Assembly: GCA_020860025.1 (NCBI GenBank)
Contig: JAJBVC010000046.1
Coordinates: 1 to 6,538 of the forward strand
DNA from: Clostridiales bacterium
GTDB lineage: Bacteria; Bacillota; Clostridia; Oscillospirales; Acutalibacteraceae
Length of the DNA stretch: 6,538 bases
Reading direction: 5' to 3'
Positions 1 through 5,574 of the stretch are shown piece by piece (the first letter of the stretch is position 1; each line of letters starts with the position of its first letter). The position numbers and the translations under genes are program-made. The notes below the pieces were generated by a model that did not search any database, was not told the DNA's origin, and was given only the letters and a program-made list of their open reading frames with translations.

Positions 1-69
1 AAACTATGCTCTGTCAGTCAATTCTACTATGAATAATTCACCTAATATCATATTTCTATTAAATTATTA
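1..69. other. AT-rich upstream region, no gene seen
   Basis: This AT-rich stretch lies before the first predicted promoter. No open frame with a ribosome binding site is visible on either strand, and there is no recognisable end of a neighbouring gene. It is probably intergenic DNA, although the tail of a gene outside the window cannot be excluded. Confidence 0.4.
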
Positions 70-98
70 TTGCTTTTTGATTATGTATTTGTTATAAT
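70..98 (+). promoter_or_regulatory. Predicted sigma-A promoter with extended -10 for the amino acid ABC operon
   Basis: The -35-like TTGCTT at 70-75 is followed by a 17-nt spacer and a perfect TATAAT at 93-98. TG at 90-91 makes the -10 an extended element (TGTTATAAT). The expected transcription start is near 105, giving a leader of about 67 nt before the ATG at 172. The -35 matches the consensus only in TTG, so the extended -10 probably carries most of the strength. This is read by eye from consensus and has not been tested. Confidence 0.65.
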
Positions 99-118
99 GA
101 AATTGTGATATTTTAGTA

Positions 119-134
119 CGGTAAAGTATTACCG
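119..134 (+). promoter_or_regulatory. Perfect inverted repeat in the leader (operator or RNA hairpin)
   Basis: CGGTAA (119-124), a 4-nt spacer AGTA and TTACCG (129-134) form a perfect 6+6 dyad about 15-30 nt after the predicted transcription start. One mismatch outward, G116 and T117 can also pair with C137 and G136. It could be a repressor operator or a small 5' UTR hairpin. No T-run follows, so it is not an intrinsic terminator. The regulator, if there is one, cannot be named from the sequence. Confidence 0.4.
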
Positions 135-171
135 CGCAAATTACATTAAATTTTTTAAGGAGAAATTATTT

Positions 172-1035
172 ATGAAAAAGTTTTTATCCGCATTTCTTGC
201 AGTTGTAATGATGCTGTCGGTAATCGTAGCATTTGCAGGCTGCTCGAAAGAAGACACCGTTGATGACACATCAGCAGACACAGCAGACAGTGTATCTGCA
301 GAAGACAGCGACCTTGCATATATTCAGGAAAAGGGTACTCTTGTAATCGGTATTACATTGTTTGCACCTATGGATTACTATGCAGATGAAGATGAAACAG
401 AACTTACAGGTTTTGAAGTGGAATTCGGCAAGGCTGTTTGTGAAAAGCTCGGAGTTACGCCTGAATTCCAGGTAATCAGCTGGGACGCTAAGGAAAGCGA
501 ACTCAATGCAAAAAATATTGACTGCATCTGGAACGGCCTTACAATCACAGAAGAAAGACAGGAAACTATGTCTATCTCTACACCGTATATGGCTAATAAG
601 CAGGTGCTTGTCGTTAAGTCCGAAAATGCTGACAAGTACACAACAGCTGAGGCTCTCACAGGTTTAAGTGTTGTTGCCGAAAAAGAGTCGGCAGGTGAAG
701 AGGTTGCTACTACGGATGAATTTTTTGCAAATGCTGAATATACAGCTGTTGAATCAATGGCAAGAGCAATGATGGAGGTTAAGTCAGGTACGGCTGACGC
801 AGCGGTTATCGACTATGTAACCGGTATCGGCTCACTCGGCGAGGGAACCGATTATGAGGATCTTGTTATGGTTGAGGGTGCAGAATTTGCCGATGAGGAA
901 TACGGTATTGCGTTCAGAAAAGACAGCGACGTTACAGCTGAAGTAAACAAAATTATAGAAGAACTCGGCGAGGACGGAACGCTCCTTGAAATCGCTGAAA
1001 AGTATAAGCTTCAGGATCAGCTTTTAGTTAAATAA
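172..1035 (+). CDS. Polar amino acid ABC transporter substrate-binding lipoprotein
   Basis: This is the extracellular ligand-capturing subunit of an amino acid importer, anchored to the membrane by a lipid. The 287-residue product starts with a lipoprotein signal peptide: MKK, a hydrophobic core (about 4-22) and lipobox FAGC with the lipidated Cys24. An acidic, Ser/Thr-rich linker (about 25-47) follows. The rest is a type 3 solute-binding fold (SBP_bac_3), with GTLVIG at 55-60, LTGFEVEFGKAV at 78-89 and ITEERQ at 125-130. By family analogy Arg129 would hold the ligand carboxylate, and Asp214 in VIDYVTG the amino group. The start is fixed by AAGGAG at 157-162, 9 nt upstream. It is first in an operon with permease and ATPase. 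The ligand is uncertain: the family covers Gln, Cys/cystine, His, Arg and others. Confidence 0.95.
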   Translation: MKKFLSAFLAVVMMLSVIVAFAGCSKEDTVDDTSADTADSVSAEDSDLAYIQEKGTLVIGITLFAPMDYYADEDETELTGFEVEFGKAVCEKLGVTPEFQVISWDAKESELNAKNIDCIWNGLTITEERQETMSISTPYMANKQVLVVKSENADKYTTAEALTGLSVVAEKESAGEEVATTDEFFANAEYTAVESMARAMMEVKSGTADAAVIDYVTGIGSLGEGTDYEDLVMVEGAEFADEEYGIAFRKDSDVTAEVNKIIEELGEDGTLLEIAEKYKLQDQLLVK

Positions 1036-1056
1036 ACCTATCATTTAAAATTCTAT

Positions 1057-1085
1057 CAGCAGGCGGAGAATTGTTCTGCCTGCTG
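1057..1085 (+). promoter_or_regulatory. Strong intercistronic hairpin between binding protein and permease genes
   Basis: CAGCAGGC (1057-1064) pairs perfectly with GCCTGCTG (1078-1085). Inside, AGAA (1067-1070) pairs with TTCT (1074-1077) around a TTG loop, leaving GG bulged, for 12 pairs in all. The following AAATTGTT is not a T-run, so this is not a classic intrinsic terminator. Hairpins in this position commonly protect the upstream mRNA 3' end or cause partial termination, so that binding protein exceeds permease. That role is inferred here. Confidence 0.6.
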
Positions 1086-1107
1086 AAATTGTTATATCGG
1101 TGAAATT

Positions 1108-1755
1108 ATGGAGAATTTTTTATCAGTAACCGTCGAACTTTTAAAGGGTTTCGGTGCGAATTTAAAATTATTCGGTTTAACTCTTTTGCTTTCGTTGCCG
1201 CTCGGACTTATTGTCACATTTTGCACCACGTCAAAGTTTAAACCGCTTAAATATTTAGCAAAGACCTTTGTGTGGATTATAAGAGGTACGCCTCTTATGC
1301 TCCAGCTTTTCGTTGTACTATATGTACCGGGACTTGTTTTCGGTGTTCCGATTAAAGTGCGTTTTACAGCTGCGTTGATTGCGTTTGTTATCAATTATTC
1401 CTGTTATTTTTCAGAAATATACAGGGGTGGTATTGAGAGCGTGCCTATTGGTCAGTATGAAGCAGGTCAGGTGTTGGGTATGACGAAGTCGCAGGTATTC
1501 TTTAAAATTGTATTAATGCAGGTTGTTAAAAAAATTATTCCTCCAATGAGTAATGAGATAATAACACTTGTTAAGGATACTTCTCTTGCAAGGGTTATTG
1601 CCGTTGCCGAAATAATTATGGCTTCTGAAAGATTTTCCGCAAGAGGAATAATTTGGCCGCTGTTCTATACAGGATTGTTCTTCCTTATTTTCAACGGACT
1701 TTTGACTATTATATTCGGCAAGATTGAAAAGAAGTTAGATTATTACAGAGGTTAA
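1108..1755 (+). CDS. Amino acid ABC transporter permease (HisM/GlnP type)
   Basis: This is the membrane channel subunit of the importer. The 215-residue protein is of normal length for the family, with about five hydrophobic segments (roughly 16-39, 52-78, 86-104, 140-170 and 178-204). RGTPLMLQLF at 59-68 is characteristic of the His/Glu/Gln/Arg permease family. The cytoplasmic EAA loop, which docks on the ATPase, reads EAG at 118-120, Gly124, then Ile134 and Leu136, so it fits EAAx3Gx9IxLP with Gly replacing the second Ala and Met replacing the final Pro. GGTGA at 1099-1103 is a slightly close ribosome binding site. Only one permease gene is present, so the complex is probably a homodimer. 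The next gene starts 4 nt after this stop. Confidence 0.95.
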   Translation: MENFLSVTVELLKGFGANLKLFGLTLLLSLPLGLIVTFCTTSKFKPLKYLAKTFVWIIRGTPLMLQLFVVLYVPGLVFGVPIKVRFTAALIAFVINYSCYFSEIYRGGIESVPIGQYEAGQVLGMTKSQVFFKIVLMQVVKKIIPPMSNEIITLVKDTSLARVIAVAEIIMASERFSARGIIWPLFYTGLFFLIFNGLLTIIFGKIEKKLDYYRG

Positions 1756-1759
1756 TGCC

Positions 1760-2575
1760 ATGGCTGTTTTAGAAGTAAAAAATATACATAAAAGTTTCGG
1801 CAGTAACGAGGTTTTAAAAGGTATTGATTTTTCGCTTGAAAAGGGCGATGTTCTCGTTATTATCGGCTCGTCGGGCAGTGGTAAAACTGCGCTTTTAAGA
1901 TGCCTTAATTTTCTTGAAACACCTGACAGCGGTACTATTTCCGTAGGCGGTGAGGAGCTTATTAACGCTAATGACAAAACGACATTGAGCGAAAAAGAAA
2001 TTCGTCGTAACCGTCTGCATTTCGGACTCGTTTTTCAGCAATTTAATCTTTTTCCGCAGTATACGGTTATGGATAATTTAACATTAGCTCCGAAGCTTGC
2101 TTTAAAGGAAGAACTTAAAGCAAATAAAAAAGAAAATAAGAGTATTTCAAAAAATTATAAAGCTGAACGTACTGCTGAAATAGAGCAAAATGCTCTCGAT
2201 TTGCTCAGCCGTGTCGGATTATCGGATAAAGCAAAGGCGTATCCGTGCGAGCTTTCGGGAGGTCAGCAGCAGCGTGTAGCTATTGCAAGAGCGCTTGCTA
2301 TGAAGCCCGACATTCTATGCTTTGACGAGCCAACCTCTGCTCTTGACCCTGAGCTTACAGGCGAGGTGCTTAGCGTTATACGCAGTTTAAAATCCGATGA
2401 CAGAACGATGATTGTCGTTACGCATGAAATGGAATTTGCCAAAAATGTTGCGGATAAGGTTATATTTATGGCAAACGGCGTTATTGAAGAAAGCGGTACG
2501 CCTCAGGACGTGTTTGAAAATCCGCAAAGCGAACTTCTCAAAAGCTTTTTCAACAAGGCTCTTGATAAGGGTTAA
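1760..2575 (+). CDS. Amino acid ABC transporter ATP-binding protein (GlnQ/HisP type) with an insertion
   Basis: This is the cytoplasmic ATPase driving amino acid import. All nucleotide-binding motifs are intact: Walker A GSSGSGKT (36-43), Q-loop Gln93 in VFQQFNLFP, signature LSGGQQQR (165-172), Walker B ILCFDE (185-190), D-loop SALD (193-196) and switch His222 in VVTHE. VFQQFNLFPQYTVMDN is diagnostic of the polar amino acid subfamily. At 271 residues it is longer than the usual 240 or so. The extra length is mostly a Lys/Glu/Asn-rich stretch at about 114-140, in the helical subdomain between Q-loop and signature. AGAGG at 1747-1751, inside the permease 3' end, is a well-placed ribosome binding site. 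I see no terminator after the gene. Confidence 0.95.
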   Translation: MAVLEVKNIHKSFGSNEVLKGIDFSLEKGDVLVIIGSSGSGKTALLRCLNFLETPDSGTISVGGEELINANDKTTLSEKEIRRNRLHFGLVFQQFNLFPQYTVMDNLTLAPKLALKEELKANKKENKSISKNYKAERTAEIEQNALDLLSRVGLSDKAKAYPCELSGGQQQRVAIARALAMKPDILCFDEPTSALDPELTGEVLSVIRSLKSDDRTMIVVTHEMEFAKNVADKVIFMANGVIEESGTPQDVFENPQSELLKSFFNKALDKG

Positions 2576-2596
2576 TAGCCGAATTTTCTTTGATGA

Positions 2597-2624
2597 TTGC
2601 ATTATTGCAAAACTATGATATAAT
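2597..2624 (+). promoter_or_regulatory. trmN6: Predicted extended -10 promoter for the RNA-modification operon
   Basis: TTGCAT at 2597-2602, a 16-nt spacer and TATAAT at 2619-2624, with TG at 2616-2617, make a perfect extended -10 (TGATATAAT). Transcription would begin near 2630-2632, essentially on the ATG at 2631. The -35 overlaps a perfect small dyad (TTGCA, TTAT, TGCAA; 2597-2610), which could be an operator. The -35 is weak, and read-through from the ABC operon is also possible. Confidence 0.6.
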
Positions 2625-3362
2625 ATGATTATGTATAAGTATGAGAGATTGTCGGATGATATAAAAATCGCAGTCAGCAGTGACCACACTTTTGGAACTG
2701 ATGCAGTGATTCTTTCCGATTTTGCGCAAATTAAAATGCGTGATAAGTCGCTTGATATGGGAACAGGCTGCGGCATTATTCCTTTTTTATGGCTGCGTGA
2801 TGAAAAAATCAATAATGTTTCTTGCATAGATATTCAGGAAAGTGCTTATGAGCAAGTGTGTCACTCTATCGCTTTAAACGGCATTTCAAACAGAATTCAG
2901 GCTTTTCAAGGTGATATACGCAATATAAGCGAAATTTTTGAGGCGGACAGTTTTTCTTTAGTTACGATGAATCCGCCGTATAAGCCTGTAGGCATCGGAA
3001 TCGAATCTATGAGTGAAAGTGCAAGAATTGCAAGGCACGAGGTCTGTTGCAATATCGAAGATGCAGTTAAAGCGGCGTCGTATTTGCTTAAATATTCAGG
3101 CAGGTTTTGTATGTGTCACAGACCGGAAAGGCTTGTTGATACTTTTCAGATTATGCGAAGCTATAAGCTTGAGCCGAAAAGACTGTGCTTTGTGCAGGAT
3201 AAATCAGGCGAACAGCCATTTTTGTTTTTGGTTCAAGGACAAAAGGGTGCAAAGCCTTTTTTGCGTGTTGAGCCGCAGCTTATTATAAAAAAAGATAACG
3301 GCAAATTTACTGATGAAATGCTTAGAATATACGGTTCTTATGCAGACGGGTACGATAAATGA
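2625..3362 (+). CDS. trmN6: TrmN6-family tRNA (adenine-N6) methyltransferase
   Basis: This is a SAM-dependent class I methyltransferase of the TrmN6/YfiC (B. subtilis YabB) family. The E. coli member methylates N6 of A37 in tRNA1(Val); the exact target here is inferred. Family signs are the N-terminal YERLSDDIKI and FGTDAVILSDFA (23-34), SAM motif I LDMGTGCGI (43-51), acidic Asp69 in CIDIQ, and NPPY at 116-119, the adenine N6-methylation signature. The length, 243-245 residues, is normal. Two in-frame ATGs exist, at 2625 and 2631. Neither has a Shine-Dalgarno, and the predicted transcription start falls at about 2631, so MYKYERLS may be the true N-terminus, translated from a leaderless mRNA. 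The stop overlaps the start of rsmI. In Bacillus, yazA lies between these two genes; it is absent here. Confidence 0.88.
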   Translation: MIMYKYERLSDDIKIAVSSDHTFGTDAVILSDFAQIKMRDKSLDMGTGCGIIPFLWLRDEKINNVSCIDIQESAYEQVCHSIALNGISNRIQAFQGDIRNISEIFEADSFSLVTMNPPYKPVGIGIESMSESARIARHEVCCNIEDAVKAASYLLKYSGRFCMCHRPERLVDTFQIMRSYKLEPKRLCFVQDKSGEQPFLFLVQGQKGAKPFLRVEPQLIIKKDNGKFTDEMLRIYGSYADGYDK

Positions 3363-4180
3363 GCGGAAAATTATATGTTGTCGGAACACCGATAGGTAAT
3401 TTGGGCGATTTTTCGCCACGAGCCGTTGAGGTGCTGAATCAAGTCGATTTCATTGCTGCCGAGGATACCAGAGTAACAATGAAACTGCTTAATCATTTTG
3501 ACATAAAAAAAGAAATGGTATCCTACTATGAACATAATAAACGTCAGCGTGGCGAAATAATTTGCAGCCGTATAGAAAACGGTGAGGACTGCGCAATAGT
3601 TACAGACGCAGGTATGCCTGCGATTTCCGATCCGGGCGAGGATTTGGTAGCGCTGTGCCGTGAAATTGGAATTGAAGTTGAATCGGTACCGGGGCCTACG
3701 GCGTTTGCAACAGCTCTTGCGGTTTCGGGAATGCCGAGCGGACGTTTTACATTTGAAGGTTTTTTGTCTGTAAATAAAAAGTCAAGACGTGAGCATCTTG
3801 AGGATATAAAAGATGAAAAACGTACAATGATTTTTTATGAAGCTCCCCATAAACTCAAGACAACTCTTAACGATTTATATAACGTGTTGGGCGACAGGGA
3901 AATTGCCATTGTTCGTGAGCTTACAAAAATTCACGAGGAGGTTGTTCGTACAACCTTGTCGCAGGCTCAAACAATGTATGACGAATGTCCGCCTAAAGGT
4001 GAGTTTGTTTTGATTATCAAGGGGCGAGAGGGAAGTGATGTACAAAACATTACTTTGGAGTCGGCTGTTAAAATGGCACAGGATTTAGTGGAAAAAGGTA
4101 TGTCAATAAACAGCGCTTCAAGGGAAGTTGCAGCAAAAACACCGTTTAAGAAAGGCGATATTTACAAGGCTTTATTATGA
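3359..4180 (+). CDS. rsmI: 16S rRNA (cytidine(1402)-2'-O)-methyltransferase RsmI
   Basis: RsmI adds the 2'-O-methyl group to C1402 of 16S rRNA in the ribosomal P site, next to the N4-methylation made by RsmH. The 273-residue protein has the full tetrapyrrole-methylase-fold signature: VVGTPIGNLGD (7-17), AEDTR (34-38), YYEHNKR (56-62), VTDAGMPAISDPG (81-93), VPGPTA (110-115), FYEAPHK (159-165) and RELTKIHEE (186-194). A small helical C-terminal region (about 231-273) ends in KKGDIYKALL, as usual in the family. Its ATG overlaps the trmN6 stop as ATGA. Only a weak GACGGG sits upstream, so translation probably depends on coupling. Its own stop overlaps the next start in the same way. Confidence 0.96.
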   Translation: MSGKLYVVGTPIGNLGDFSPRAVEVLNQVDFIAAEDTRVTMKLLNHFDIKKEMVSYYEHNKRQRGEIICSRIENGEDCAIVTDAGMPAISDPGEDLVALCREIGIEVESVPGPTAFATALAVSGMPSGRFTFEGFLSVNKKSRREHLEDIKDEKRTMIFYEAPHKLKTTLNDLYNVLGDREIAIVRELTKIHEEVVRTTLSQAQTMYDECPPKGEFVLIIKGREGSDVQNITLESAVKMAQDLVEKGMSINSASREVAAKTPFKKGDIYKALL

Positions 4181-5043
4181 TTTGCACCGATTGTCCAAGG
4201 TATTGTAATGTTGACAGAAATTTAACAAAAGGATATTGCCAAAGTCCAAGTGAGTTTCGTGTTGCACGTGCGGCTCTTCATTTTTGGGAAGAACCGTGTA
4301 TAAGCTCAGTAAACGGCAGCGGTACAGTCTTTTTCAGCGGTTGCAATTTACGCTGTGTCTATTGTCAGAATTATGAAATAAGCCACGAAAATAAGGGAAA
4401 GGAAATTTCCGATTCACAGCTTATTGATATATTTGAAAATCTTGTTGAACAGGGCGCACATAATATAAACTTAGTTAATCCGACGCATTATGCACGACGT
4501 CTTGTCAATGTGCTTGAAAAGTGGGATTCACCTGTACCTATCGTTTATAACAGCAGCGCTTATGAGAGCGTTGACACCCTTAAAATGCTTGACGGACTTG
4601 TTGATATTTATCTGCCTGATTTAAAATATATCAGGAATGATAAGGCTTTGAGGTATTCAAAAGCAGAAAATTATTTTGAAGTCGCTTCAAAAGCAATACT
4701 CGAAATGAGACGGCAGGTAAAGGACTCGTTTGACTCAAATCTTATGAAAAGCGGTCTTATTGTCCGTCATTTGATATTGCCTCAAAATACAAATTCAAGC
4801 ATTGAAATTCTTAACTGGCTTAATGAGAATTTACCCGATACATACGTTTCGCTTATGGCGCAGTATGTGCCGTGCGGCGATTTAAGCAGTTATGATGAAA
4901 TTAACAGAAAAATTACAAAACGTGAGTATGATAAAGTGGTAAATCACGCTGTTTCACTCGGTATGAACCGAATTTTTATTCAGGAGCAAAGCTCCGCTGA
5001 TACAAAATATATTCCCGCATTTGATTTTACGGGAATTATATGA
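4177..5043 (+). CDS. PflX-like radical SAM protein (COG1313 type), function unknown
   Basis: This is a 288-residue radical SAM protein resembling the PflX group (COG1313), which is related to pyruvate-formate-lyase-activating enzymes but has no firmly known substrate. The [4Fe-4S]/SAM motif is CNLRCVYC, with Cys56, Cys60 and Cys63 in the canonical Cx3Cx2C, preceded by VFFSGCN. An N-terminal cysteine cluster, Cys3, Cys6, Cys10 and Cys21 (CTDCPRYC, then GYC), could bind zinc or a second cluster. INLVNPTHY (97-105) and YLPDLKY (145-151) are typical of this group. The ATG overlaps the rsmI stop as ATGA, which suggests co-expression with two RNA methyltransferases. No glycyl radical enzyme lies in the window, so the activase role is not supported by neighbours. 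Confidence 0.88.
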   Translation: MICTDCPRYCNVDRNLTKGYCQSPSEFRVARAALHFWEEPCISSVNGSGTVFFSGCNLRCVYCQNYEISHENKGKEISDSQLIDIFENLVEQGAHNINLVNPTHYARRLVNVLEKWDSPVPIVYNSSAYESVDTLKMLDGLVDIYLPDLKYIRNDKALRYSKAENYFEVASKAILEMRRQVKDSFDSNLMKSGLIVRHLILPQNTNSSIEILNWLNENLPDTYVSLMAQYVPCGDLSSYDEINRKITKREYDKVVNHAVSLGMNRIFIQEQSSADTKYIPAFDFTGII

Positions 5044-5049
5044 TATTAT
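5021..5049 (+). promoter_or_regulatory. mscL: Predicted extended -10 promoter for mscL and the hydrolase gene
   Basis: TTGATT (5021-5026, 4 of 6 matches), a 17-nt spacer and TATTAT (5044-5049, 5 of 6) are preceded by TG at 5041-5042. The element overlaps the last codons and stop of the radical SAM gene. The expected transcription start is near 5056, giving a leader of about 67 nt. The layout matches the two other promoters proposed in this window. Confidence 0.5.
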
Positions 5050-5057
5050 AAAAATAA

Positions 5058-5093
5058 AGGCGTCGTAATATTACATAAATTTTAGCGACACCT
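5058..5093 (+). other. Imperfect hairpin in the mscL leader
   Basis: GGCGTCG (5059-5065) pairs with CGACACC (5086-5092) with one C-A mismatch, and A5058 pairs with T5093. Further inside, TAA (5066-5068) can pair with TTA (5082-5084) if G5085 is bulged. Only four Ts follow, starting six bases after the stem, so it makes a poor intrinsic terminator. It may be a weak terminator for the upstream operon or a structured 5' UTR for mscL. Confidence 0.3.
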
Positions 5094-5122
5094 AAAAATT
5101 TTGTGAGAAAAGGAAGAAAAAA

Positions 5123-5554
5123 ATGAAGAAGTTTTTTGCTGAATTCAAAGAATTCATCTCAAAAGGAAATGTTATGGACTTGGCAGTAGGCGTTATTATA
5201 GGCGGTGCGTTTTCGTCTATCGTTACATCGCTTACCGACAATATTATCCAGCCTTTGATTAACTGCATCGGCGGTGCGGATATTCAAGGTAAAATCAAAC
5301 TTTTTAATACGGAAAATTATATTGATTACGGTGCTTTTATTTCAGCTATAATCAATTTTATAATTATGGCTTTTGTAATTTTCTGTATGGTAAAGGCTAT
5401 CAACAAGCTTATGAATATTGCAAAGCATCCTAAAGAGGTTGCTCCGACAACTAAGGTTTGCCCTTATTGCAAGAGTGAAATTCCGATTGACGCTGTTAAG
5501 TGCTGTCATTGTACTTCAGATCTTACAGAAACTCCAGAGCTTCCCGAAGAATAA
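5123..5554 (+). CDS. mscL: Large-conductance mechanosensitive channel MscL with C-terminal zinc ribbon
   Basis: MscL is a membrane pore that opens under high membrane tension and releases solutes, protecting the cell from hypo-osmotic bursting. The 143-residue protein has the N-terminal amphipathic helix (FAEFKEFISKGNV), the glycine-rich pore helix TM1 MDLAVGVIIGGAF (18-30) running to about residue 48, a short extracellular loop (about 49-68) and TM2 (about 69-92). In place of the usual cytoplasmic helix bundle the C-terminus carries a zinc ribbon: CPYC (113-116) and CCHC (127-130), giving a CxxC pair separated by ten residues. Similar tails occur in other clostridial MscL proteins. AGGAAG at 5111-5116 lies 6 nt before the ATG. 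The hydrolase gene follows after 20 nt. Confidence 0.95.
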   Translation: MKKFFAEFKEFISKGNVMDLAVGVIIGGAFSSIVTSLTDNIIQPLINCIGGADIQGKIKLFNTENYIDYGAFISAIINFIIMAFVIFCMVKAINKLMNIAKHPKEVAPTTKVCPYCKSEIPIDAVKCCHCTSDLTETPELPEE

Positions 5555-5574
5555 TTACGAACGGAGAAACGGTT

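Noticed and set aside
105..171. Riboswitch or T-box in the leader of the amino acid transporter operon
   Set aside because: The leader is only about 67 nt, with one small hairpin, no T-box sequence and no terminator/antiterminator pair.
1071..1098. Possible internal promoter for permease (TTGTTC, 16 nt, TGT-TATATC)
   Set aside because: Both boxes are weak, the start would fall on the permease ATG, and the elements lie in the intercistronic hairpin. Read-through from the main promoter explains expression.
1092..1394. 100-codon open frame on the - strand inside the permease gene
   Set aside because: It is opposite a permease with the EAA motif and RGTPLMLQ signature. No family resemblance is visible.
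2387..2827. 146-codon open frame on the - strand across the ATPase end, the promoter and the trmN6 start
   Set aside because: It lies opposite two genes with clear family motifs, has no recognisable domain, and covers a likely promoter. It is a shadow frame.
5058..5103. Intrinsic terminator after the radical SAM gene
   Set aside because: The stem is imperfect, the loop is large, and only four Ts follow at a distance. It is kept only as a weak leader hairpin.
5500..5574. Upstream extension of the hydrolase frame to an ATG at 5500
   Set aside because: It would overlap mscL by 55 nt and add residues unlike the family. The ATG at 5575 has a good ribosome binding site and starts where the fold starts.
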